Source: Cerioporus squamosus
Lineage: Eukaryota; Basidiomycota; Agaricomycetes; Polyporales; Polyporaceae
DNA length: 22,000 bases
Reading direction: 5' to 3'
Assembly: GCA_022592435.1 (NCBI GenBank)
Contig: JABYQS010000452.1
Span: 1-22,000 of the forward strand
Shown: positions 1 to 11,000 of the stretch, piece by piece
How positions within the stretch are numbered: position 1 is the first letter of the stretch
How the letters are laid out: each line of letters starts with the position of its first letter
The notes under the pieces: generated by a model
Seen by the model: only the letters and a program-made list of their open reading frames with translations
Database searches by the model: none
Told to the model about the DNA's origin: nothing
Translations under genes and position numbers: made by a program

Positions 1-227
1 GCCAGGTGCGATGTGGAGTCTAACGCAGTTGGCGGTAGCGGACCAAGGTCCAAGTGGCAGACGCTCACTTGCACACTTGACTCTGACAAACGAAGTACGA
101 CCATGCGATCTTAAAGGATATGAACAGGCTACTAGCCCATCTGTACTACAAACGAGACGAAGACTGACTATGCGAAGATGTCCGTCAAGCAAGCCATGGG
201 AGGGGTTGATGGACGCGTCTGGAGTGC

Positions 228-702
228 TCACGCCGAGACGAGGGAAGCAAGCTTTCCCTGGGAGTCGAGCTGACGACGGCATCGCATCCACCGACATGCT
301 TCTGGTCTGGTGTTGAACGGCATCCATGAGACGGGGAATGTGTACGCGGACATTGGGCAGACTCACTATGAAGATGTTCGGAACGGTGCGCTGCCCAGTC
401 TTCTCTGCGAGGTATTCCTGGATCGCACTGCCCTCGTCCATCTCATCAAGCCTGCCATAGAGGTTAGTTCGCGAGTCCAACCGCGAGAAATGGCGCATAT
501 ACGCACTCGAGAATCTTGGTCTGAACGTCTGGGAACTTCGACGTGAGGAGGGACTTGGCGCGCTTGCAGTACGGGCAGTATGACTTGGAGAAGATCGCAA
601 TCTTGTTCTCGGAGATGGTGTTCTGCGAGCAAACATTCGCCATCCGACGCGTTGCACGCACCAATAGAGCAGACGCACCTCCACGGTATCCTTGACAGCC
701 AT
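228..702 (-). CDS. Dithiol glutaredoxin (CPYC type), last exon apparently frameshifted
   Basis: Glutathione-dependent thiol-disulfide oxidoreductase, probably cytosolic because no targeting peptide is visible. Exons on the minus strand: 702-679 (MAVKDTVE), 622-507, 451-367, then a last exon starting at 301 or 306. Seen: the active site CPYC at residues 24-27 in the context KSYCPYC, the cis-proline motif TVPNIF, and the glutathione-binding stretch KHVGGCDA. Together these match the classical fungal Grx1/Grx2 fold and length (about 105 aa). The oddity is in the last exon. KHVGGCDA lies in one frame, while the expected C-terminal helix (QLDSQGKLASLVSA, stop at 228-230) lies in another, as if one base were missing near 262-272. 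Two residues are also missing between PNIFI and KHVGG. Read without correction, the frame runs to a stop at 185-187 with an unrelated tail. This may be a sequencing indel or real decay. The family call is firm; the 3' structure is not. Confidence 0.85.
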
Positions 703-1260
703 GACTTTGAGCTGGTAGGGAGAAGGGTTGGATGAAGATGCGGTCGCCGTGGCTGGAGTTGGTGTTAGATGAGCTTACTGGGTCTAGTGAGCGGGGGGAG
801 ATAGCCAGGACGAGATGCCTCTATATATCCTGGGGAGCATCGATTCTAGGTGAAGTCACGGAGGGTTGCTGAGCAATCGAGCGAGCGAAACAGGAAGGCC
901 ATTGCCCATCGCGTCATCCACTCCCGTGCGGCGCGTCCTGGGCGCTCTGCATAGAAGTGTACTGTATGCCAGAGACTCGAGAGCACTCGGGCAAGCTCGG
1001 GCAGCGGCTCTAGGATTGGGTATTGTTTGCTCAGTGGAAGGCAAAACATAAGTAAGTGCAACTGTTTCAACACCAAAAGTGGTTAACAAAGGCGGCGCGA
1101 CATACACGCTCGATCAACGCGACGCGTCGCGCACCGGCGCAGCATTGCAGTCGCACATTCTCCTTTCCGCGTGACGTCCCTCTGCCACAAGATCCCAGGC
1201 ATTGATCTGCAACCCTCCTTCCAGTAGAGGCACCTCCGAACACCTACGAAGCAAGCGACG
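703..1260. promoter_or_regulatory. Divergent intergenic promoter region, glutaredoxin / NIF3
   Basis: 558 nt separate the two start codons and carry no coding exon that I can support. The stretch holds a TATATA at 822-827 and, about 130 nt before the NIF3 start, a perfect 12-nt palindrome at 1119-1130 (GCGACGCGTCGC) with an ACGCGT core like the MluI cell-cycle box bound by fungal MBF. No further structure was seen. Confidence 0.5.
822..827 (-). promoter_or_regulatory. Candidate TATA box of the glutaredoxin gene
   Basis: A TATATA hexamer sits about 120 nt upstream of the glutaredoxin start codon, a distance that fits a start site some 30 nt downstream and a leader of about 90 nt. The motif is self-complementary and could in principle serve either strand, but it is more than 430 nt from the divergent NIF3 start. 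Assigned by position only. Confidence 0.35.
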
Positions 1261-2428
1261 ATGTCCCTAGTACGGAGCTTCTGCAAAATCATGGAGCGCA
1301 TCGCGCCCCTCCGCCTGGCGGAGAAATGGGACAATGTCAGCGGTTCCCCTTCCGTCCTCCGAATCCGTAGACACTTACAAACGTTCTCCGCATGTACAGG
1401 TCGGCCTCATCCTAGGTACGCCGACCCAAGCACAGCCGATGTGCACGATCACTTGACCCACTCATGTTGCAGAGGCGCCATACGTGCGACCCCAAGCCAA
1501 CAAAGTTCTGCTCACGAACGAGTACGTGTCTTCGAGCGGGTACACCGACGCGTCCTGCGCTGCTCATGACCATGTTTACACGACAGTCTGACACCGGCGG
1601 TCGTAGAGGAAGCCCTCACGTCCCCGACAGTCTTCATCGTCACCTACCACCCGCCCATCTTCAAGCCGCTCACCTCTCTCACCCTCTCCGTCCCTCTCCA
1701 GGCCTCCCTCCTCCGCTGCGCAGCCGCAGGGATCTCCGTATATACCCCGCACACCGCCCTCGACTCTGTCACCGACGGTATCAACGACTGGCTATGCACC
1801 AAGGTCGCAGGCCCCCTCCGCGACATCAACTGGACCGCCCGCTTCATCGGCCAAGAGTTCCCCGACGGTCTCGGAGGCCAGGGGCGCATCGTGACACTGA
1901 AGCAACCTATCGAGCTCGGTCAGCTCGCTGCTACCGTCCGGACCGAGCTTGAGCTCAAAGAAGGTGAGTTCTTTTGACAAGCACAGACCAAGGCCACTCG
2001 ATGGCTGACTATTCGACACGCTTGCAGTCCATGTCGCGTATGCACATCCCGATAAGGAGCGCGCGATGATCAGCACGATTGGCATATGCGCAGGGTCCGG
2101 TGGTTCAATGCTTCTCGGCGTGGACGCGGATGTCTACTTCACCGGCGAGATGGCTCACCACGAAGTCCTCGCATCCATTCAGAGCGGGCACAATGTCATC
2201 CTTTGTACGTGCTTCTAACTCCTCGGAGGATGGACGCTTTCTCATGACTGCGCCACAGGTGGCCACACAAATACGGAGCGGGGCTACTTGCCGTGGTTGA
2301 AGAAGGACATCGAGGAGTTCATCCAAGAGGAGCTCGCCCAACCTACCGACCCCGCAGAGGCCGAAGTACTCAAGGGTCTTGAGGTCGTCGTAAGCACAAG
2401 GGACGAATACCCTCTCGCCATACTGTGA
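1261..2428 (+). CDS. NIF3: NIF3-family protein (GTP cyclohydrolase I type 2 / NGG1-interacting factor 3)
   Basis: Six exons: 1261-1335, 1400-1415, 1473-1521, 1587-1963, 2028-2204 and 2259-2428, giving 287 aa, close to the length I recall for yeast NIF3. The family consists of conserved dinuclear-metal proteins of uncertain function; the yeast member was found through NGG1 interaction and mitochondrial localisation has been reported. Seen: an N-terminal RIAPLRLAEKWDN-VGLIL block, the metal-site motif TYHPPIFKPL (His68), YTPHTALD (99-106), the C-terminal GHTNTERGYLPWL with its His and Glu, and a closing VVVSTRDEYPLAIL typical of the family end. All six exons are needed for these blocks to fall in one frame. 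Exon 2 is only 16 nt, and intron 1 uses an atypical donor, GTCAGC. No clear presequence precedes the conserved start. The gene is transcribed divergently from the glutaredoxin gene and its stop lies 107 nt from the convergent complex I gene. Confidence 0.93.
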
Positions 2429-2535
2429 TCTCGCCTGAACTTCACGCCGTTGTCACACACGACCAGAAGCACCGTGCGGGTGCAGAGTCAGATGGAGAAA
2501 ACGGTCGGTATTGTGTATTACAATAGTAATATACG

Positions 2536-4590
<2,055 letters not shown>

Positions 4591-4844
4591 CCTCGTCGCT
4601 GCTGAGAGTGAAGTCGTCGTCGTCGTGTTCGACGTTGTCGGTGCTAAACGGACCGTTCTCATTCGATGGCGTCGGAAGGATCGAAAAGGCAGCTGGTGCT
4701 CACGGTCCCGTGACTGCCCTTCCGATTGTCCCGGTCCGGACGCGCCCCGCGTCCGCCGATGGCCACCGCCACACTGTACAGCGAACTCTGAACTGTTTGT
4801 CGGCTGCTGTGCCTACGCAGTCATCCTCGTTGCTTACACCCTGC
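4591..4844. promoter_or_regulatory. Short divergent promoter between complex I 49 kDa and receptor-like gene
   Basis: Only 254 nt separate the two start codons, so both transcripts must start inside it. No TATA-like hexamer is obvious. An in-frame upstream ATG for the complex I gene falls inside it at 4662-4660. Confidence 0.5.
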
Positions 4845-6108
4845 ATGCTGTCGAAGGGAACGCGATACCTCTGGCTTCTTTGCGTGTCTGTTGTGCTTCT
4901 GTCTGGGCTAGGGATAGCACGCGCGGAGGAGAAACCATGCACTACTCATGCTGACGGTAATTACTACGACCTGAGCAGGCTGAAGTCAAGGTATTCTAGG
5001 ACACTGCTGCTGTTCTCGAGCGCACCCACATCTGACGGCAGTTCGTCAGCAAGGACTATGAGTTCCGGTCTTACGGCGGGAAGGACTACATACTCAATGT
5101 GTGCCGACCGGTTCGGCAGGAAGTCTGGGCACCAAAGGTGGACAAACCTGAGGATGTGGCTGGGTTCACGCACCGAAGCCACGGAGACTTATCGCTGGGG
5201 TGAGTGTCCATTGTTTTCATCTGCTCGAGACCATTGTCTGAAACGTGTAAATAGCGACGTTAACACCACGGTTGTGGTGCAAGGTGGCCATCCCCTGATC
5301 TACATGACAGACGGCTCTCGCTGCCCCAATGCCGGAGACATGACTGCATCAACAGTAATCCGCTTCATTTGTGACGGGTCTGCTGGCACCGGTATGTACT
5401 CCAGGCTACTCCAGGGAGTAATTGCTCATCGAGTCTCCCAGGGAAACCCCAGTTGATCGCCACTTTGCCTCCGGATGAGGACAGCGCGTGTTCTTTCTTC
5501 GTGGAATGGCGGACTGAGGTGCGCGCCGAGGAGTCCAGCGCACAGGTGTATCACTCACTGATCTGTCCATCTGTGCAGGTTGCATGTCCCACATCTGAAG
5601 GAAGCGTCTTCGGAACCATCGTTTCCGTCTTGGCTATCATGTGCGTATCGTCCAGCATCACTGCGTCCGTAGCTCACCAGCGCATCGATGATGCAGAATT
5701 GCGGTTCTATTCACACTGTACATCGTCGGCGGTACACTGTACAACCGATACGTGCTGGAACTGCGAGGCATGGACCAGGTTCCAAGGTTCTCCTTCTTCT
5801 CATTTAGCGACACGGTGGAGTTCGTTCGGGAGTGCGTGGAACGTGTCAAGGACAGATCGTCTGACGCATGGCAGTCGCGTAACTGGGGAGCGCAGAACTG
5901 GGACCGCGGTGGGTCGTGGGGTAGCTCAGGGAGGCAGGGATACAGCGGGCTGCATGCTTCCCCTGAGGAAGCGCAGACGATGCTGGGAGGGCCCCCAGGG
6001 TTCCTGGACGAAGAGGACGAGGACGAGGAAGCGCCTGCGCCGCCCGCGCATACGCAGGAGAATAGTCGGGCGCCGGGCATGGACACGAATGGTGTTATAC
6101 GTCTCTGA
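4845..6108 (+). CDS. Type I membrane protein with mannose-6-phosphate-receptor-like (MRH/ATG27-type) lumenal domain
   Basis: Six exons: 4845-4990, 5050-5199, 5255-5391, 5442-5518, 5579-5640 and 5697-6108, giving 327 aa. Family members (yeast Mrl1, Atg27, vertebrate CD-MPR) cycle between Golgi, endosome and vacuole as sorting receptors. Seen: a signal peptide at about 1-27 (WLLCVSVVLLSGLGIARA), and a lumenal domain at about 28-178 with six cysteines in the expected order (CTTH, NVCRP, SRCP, FICDG, ACSFF, VACP), which fits three disulfides. The CSFFVEWRTEVACP block resembles the MPR segment that carries the conserved Glu, and VIRFICD carries the conserved Arg; the ligand tyrosine is not obvious. 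One membrane span lies at about 182-204. The tail has Trp/Gly-rich repeats, a possible YxxPhi signal YSGL (273-276), EAQTML, and an acidic cluster at 295-302. Whether it binds sugar or acts as the ATG27 orthologue cannot be decided here. Confidence 0.85.
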
Positions 6109-6908
6109 GTGGTGCGGCAGCGTTGGCATGGGTGTGCCTGCAGCATGCGTCGAGGCTGACGTCGATTATTGCGCCACTAGCTCGCAGTTGTTATCGATAC
6201 GAGCGTTGTGCTTGGGGTTGTCCGTCGTCGCTGAGGGTGGTTGTGCAGCTGGACGGAATGCAGAGATGTGGCCTGAATAGGGCACGGATTCGAAGCTGGT
6301 CGCTGCTGGCCCCCGATTGCCGAGTGGGGAGGAGGGATCTGGGAAGAGAACTGAGAACGCACTGCAGCGCGGGAGCCTCGTTGCGCGCGCTGTGGGCGAT
6401 CGCTCGCTACCGGGATCGCAATCAGATCTGGCATGACCGCATCGATGTCCCGGCGCGCGTGCAGCCCGGCTGGCCGCGGCTGGGTACAGGGTGCCCGTGC
6501 GTGCTTTTGTGCGGGCGACGGCGGCGGCGGCGACGACGCAGGGAAGGGCGAGCTGGCCGCGCGAGACAACAGCGGGTGCTGGCATGGCAGCGCACAATAG
6601 GACGGCGAGGACGGCGTCGTTGTTTGGGCACCGACTTTGCGTCTGGCGGCGTGATGGCGAGACGCGACAAAAGACCGGACGGGCGCCTGCGGGGGCGTGC
6701 GAGGTGGGAGGGACCTCCAGGTTCTCTCCGTCCTCCTCTCTGGACGTAATTGAGAGACCGCCACTGGGGTTTGGTTTCTACCTCGTCTTCTCTTCCATTG
6801 TTTTAATTCTTTCGCTCGCCTACATCTCTCTCGCCCCGCCTTTCTTTCTCCAATTCTCTCCCCTCACGCCCTCCTCCACGATTTCGCCCACGACCGCCAC
6901 GCTCCGCC
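6109..6908. promoter_or_regulatory. Intergenic and leader region upstream of the first bHLH gene
   Basis: About 800 nt with open frames on both strands but only low-complexity Arg/Pro/Ser/Ala translations, typical of chance in GC-rich DNA. It contains a CGG/CGA trinucleotide run at 6511-6540. From about 6777 to 6900 the plus strand is strongly pyrimidine-rich (CT runs), as is common just upstream of start codons in basidiomycetes. The start codon itself sits in a favourable CCGCCATGG context. Confidence 0.45.
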
Positions 6909-8061
6909 ATGGATCACCAGCAGCAGCAGCCCCAGCAGATGCACGACGACCAGTCCCAAAATTTCGTCGCATCCCAGTATGCCATGTATCCGCCATCAGA
7001 GGACGACACGGGCTACCTCGTGTATTCGCAGATGCCCACTTATCAGGGTGTCGTACAGCAGCACCCCGGCCCTCCTCCTCGTGGGTTCATGCAGTTCGCC
7101 TTGCACGCCTCTCTCCAACCGAGATCTGACTTGCCCTTTCCCGTCCTCTCAATTGTCCGTTCACAGGCCAGATGTCCGAGACCGAAATGCAGCAAGCGAT
7201 GCAGTATCATCGCCAAATCCATATGATCCCTGGCCAGCACTTTGCCCCTACCGCACCAGGTGTTTACACTGCCTCGCCGCCTCATGCTGGAATGCCTCTC
7301 TCCGCGTCTCCACCCCCGCAGTCCCCTAATATGTACGACCCTCTCTCTCCCCCCGTTTCCGGATCAGACACATCCGCCGACGGCCTGGCGTACCATTCAC
7401 GGAACAGTAGCACGACAGGCTCTCCCTCTTCCTCCCGCGCGAACAGCCTCGTACACCGCCATCCTCTCCGCTACAACCCTACCCCGTCTCCTACCAGCTC
7501 TTCAGCGGGGCGCCGAAGCCGAGGCCATTCAATATCCGACGACGACGGACCTCTTCCCATGGGCGGAGTCAATATGGCAGAGAGTCTGGCGAACACCAGG
7601 AAGGAGGCGACGAGAAGGCAGAGGATCGAGGCGGAGCAGCGACGTCGAGATGAGCTGAGGGACGGGTATGCGAGGCTGAAGGATGTTCTGCCCGTCTCCA
7701 ACCAGAAGAGCAGCAAAGTATCGTTGCTGGAGCGAGGTACGCCTCTACCCTTTGTGCTAGAAGTATTTGCCCTTACGCTAGTGCAGCTACCAACCACATC
7801 GTCAACTTGGAGAAGACCAATCGCCAATTGCAGCAGCGATTAGCGTCGTTGGAAGCCGAAGTCACCAGGCTTCGCTCTCTGAACGAGAAGATTTCGCTGG
7901 GGGTCAACAACACGCCTTCGCCGGGTCATGTCAACATGGACAGTCGCCCTTTGTCCCCTCCGCCGGAGGGTTCCCAGTCCTCGGGTGGCCACCATCAACT
8001 CTCGACTGTCGAGCCGCCTATCGCAGAGTCAAGCCCATCTCCTTCAGAAAGTGGTTACTGA
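6909..8061 (+). CDS. bHLH transcription factor, paralogue A
   Basis: Three exons: 6909-7080, 7167-7736 and 7787-8061, giving 338 aa. It is predicted to be a nuclear DNA-binding dimer. Seen: a Gln/Pro-rich N-terminus (MDHQQQQPQQ), a long Ser/Pro-rich middle with an RRSRGHS basic patch, and a bHLH at about 202-265. The basic region is RRQRIEAEQRRRDEL, with the conserved Glu and Arg-Arg of E-box binders but no canonical His at the usual position. The helix-loop-helix runs through LPVSNQKSSKVSLLERATNH. A heptad-like coiled coil follows (VNLEKTNRQLQQRLASLEAE), then a Ser/Pro tail. Both introns are phase 1, and the second lies between the R and A codons of helix 2. Paralogue B at 17135-18186 shares this layout and most of the bHLH. 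The specific function is not recognised, so I give no symbol. Confidence 0.9.
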
Positions 8062-11000
8062 ACCGCTTGGCGTGTGTCTCTATTTCCTCTTGCTTCATCT
8101 CGGACGTTGCTCTCTATCTTCCTCCAATGTCTCACTATCACCGTCAATTTTCCTATCGTCATTTTAGTCCCCACTTGGCTTCACGATGTCCCTACTTGCA
8201 TTATCGTCTCCCTCGCACTGCATGCAGGCTCCTGCCGCCTCTGGGAAGAGCGGCACCGGTCACCGAGGGAGGCCTTCTGCGTCGCGGATTCAGTTACGAA
8301 GTTCAGGACAGCGAGGTCGGGCCCGAAGGCGCTGAGGATCGTCGGCAGCGCCTGGTGCGCTCGCCGTGACATCCTCCCCGTTGTTCCCCCACCTCGTCTC
8401 TCCACGAGTGCCCTGCTGCTCGACGCTGCAGGCTGGTGCATAGCGAAAATTGCTTGTTTGCAGTCACTCCGCTGGTCCTTCCGATGTTGCCGGTGAGCTC
8501 TGCTCCCGCACGTCGTTGATTGGCCTAGACTCGCTCGAGCATCGCGTGCTGTCTCGTAAAAATGCTTCGGAACGCTGTCGGAGGAGGTCGCCTCAACATT
8601 GTCGTCGGCGCGGCGGCTTCATATTCCCGCCCCGACGCACCGCCACCTCCCGCCCCCCCGCGCAAACGCAAGTACCCGCACCCGGACATTTCCCAGTTTT
8701 GTAGAACGAAGAACCGTTACGTCACCTGGCCGCCCCGCCGTATTCCATCCCACCCACTCGCGCACGACCTCACCGCCTCCGCCTCAACTTATCATCATCT
8801 TGTACTGTATCATACTGATCGGGCTCTGGAACGGGACGGCCAATTATGAAGGATACGACCGGCAACGAATACGACACGAACACGCTTCCTACCTCCACGA
8901 GGAGCAGCCCATAGACCCTGTCGACCGCTATGGCCTCGGTCTGGCTCTGGAACCATCTCCATCTCTTGACGCTTCTATGGAAACCGACTTGTGCAGCGGG
9001 AATGGGGTTGGATCATGCGCTGAGAGTATGGGGAGGCTGCCGGCCCTCTCGACGAGGGTAGGCCGTGTTGTGTCGTCACGGAGTCGCCGCGCCCAGGTTG
9101 CGGGGGCGATGTGCGGCCGGTGCGTCGCGGTCGCCGGCGCAGAGGAGGAAGTGATTGAAGCCCCGGACCCGCTGAACGAGACGGACAGAGCCAGACGTAT
9201 GTACCATAGGCGTAGCAGTAGTCGACTTGGCCTGGGGTTTGCGCGATATCAAGTCTTCTTGTATCCTTCATCCACGCACACTGCGCGCGGTGGGCCTGCT
9301 TGTGCAGCCCTGATCCTGGCGTGTCTGTATGTCCGCCGGTGCATCGGTCCAGATGCGACATATGGTACTTCAGGCGACATTCAGAACGCATCTCGCGATC
9401 ACCCTCCTCGCGACGTGGCCCCGGTACGCCGCACGAACGTACGCGTGAATCTGAGACGACCATTGTGGCGACGTCGCATCGGACTAGATCTCCTGGTATG
9501 CGGGGCTCTCATTATGAACGGGCCCGACAAGCAGCACGTCATGTATATGGTATCTACGGAGTAAGTCGGTGAGTACTGCCTCGAACTAGACTGGATGTGG
9601 CACAGTGCATTGAACAGGCTCGTCGTTCGGAAGCAACTGCACCGTGCCAGATCGAGTCACCACCGGACTAACCACTCCGGGCATGCATGCGCCCAGTGGT
9701 ACTGTACTACTACCTGTGGCTGTAGCTCGTATGCTGCGACGCCACATCCCGCTGGTTGGAGCTGAGGGCTGCCGCCCGTTCCGGCATGCGCAGGCATATC
9801 TCTCCATTATCAGAGTCCACTCCGGCTCGGAGTCAGCCAGGTTACATTGTCATTCGATCCCTTTTACGCAAGCTGCCCGAATCACCGCTCTCTAACGGGC
9901 AGCGGAGTACTCAGATCTACTGAGACTGGCTCTTCCGCACTGCGAGCTCTTGGCACCTGTCACCGCGGTCCCGAAGATGATACCCTTGTGGCGAACGTCC
10001 TGCAGAATACAGTCGACGGATCACGTCACGGCGCATCCAGATGACTGCCTCGAGTCTCTCCTGGTGTTCGAGTTTACTCCTCATGGCTAAAGTAGTGGGT
10101 TCTCCCGAGTGCTGCGTGGGATCTGCAGTCATGCCCAGGAGGGACCGTACGGCAGGGCCATTCAGTCGCTCAATGGGTAGCGAGAGCTTAAGGTTCACGG
10201 TTACGAGAAAGCGGAGAGGGATGGATTCGCTGTATGGCAGAAGAGGGGTACCTGAGGGGCATGACCGACATTGAGTGTCGCGATGGACAGCATCTGCAGA
10301 ACAAGCGGATAACAAGGCTCGGTTTAGCTATTGTAATTCTTACGCCCTCTCGAACCGGGAGCGAACATACCTGGGAACGGTTATTGTGAAAGATAGTGAA
10401 CGCCGTCGTAGTAGAAGTTGAAGTATAATTGATGTATTGTCTGTTCGTTACGATCGTTTGCAAAGATGTCTATAGCGTTTCCATACAGGTAGCTAAGACG
10501 GTTGTATTGGTAGAGTCCTAACTGTCGTCGAGAAGGACATCGACCCCATGTGACTGAAATGGACATTCTTGTTGGTCAGTCCGCGACGACAACCAGTTAC
10601 AAGACATACCTGCTGCTGTGATGCACTCGCCGACATGACTAGGTCAACAGCTTGACAACAAGGGCGATTCAGGCACTGCGTAGCAAAGCGCCGCTATGAT
10701 CTGCAGCTACGCAGGGCATATCGGCCCCCGTAACCCGGCTCGAAGCCGGGAAGAGAACGTCGGAGGACATGAAAGTACAAACCGTCCCAAGATGCGCACG
10801 GAGAGGCTACAAAGCCCGAGAGAAGCCATCCTAAGCTGGTGTCGGTGGGAACGCACCACCGCACAGAGTCTAGACGAGCGGCTGCGGACGATAGGAAGCT
10901 ATGCTGCCGGTCAGCGGGTGAGACAAACACGTACTTGCTCAAGGTCTGCTCGATCCCGAGAAAGCTAGACTCGAAGAGAATATCAGTGCCCGGACCACAC

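Noticed and set aside
5658..6146. 162-codon minus-strand frame over the receptor gene's last exon
   Set aside because: It is the complement of a well-supported exon; its Ser-rich run is the antisense of the acidic cluster codons.
8599..9564. 321-codon open frame on the plus strand as a gene
   Set aside because: No domain, heavy Arg/Ser bias, no favourable start context and no family resemblance. Kept only as a point to test.
9872..9903. Inverted repeat GCTGCCCG ... CGGGCAGC with a 16-nt loop
   Set aside because: Eight-base arms at this spacing are expected several times by chance in 22 kb, and no T-rich end or gene boundary accompanies it.
10734..10750. Hairpin CCCGGCT-CGA-AGCCGGG looking like a tRNA T-arm
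   Set aside because: On neither strand does the loop give G-TTCRA in the required register, and no acceptor stem or A-box fits around it. It remains only a strong small hairpin.
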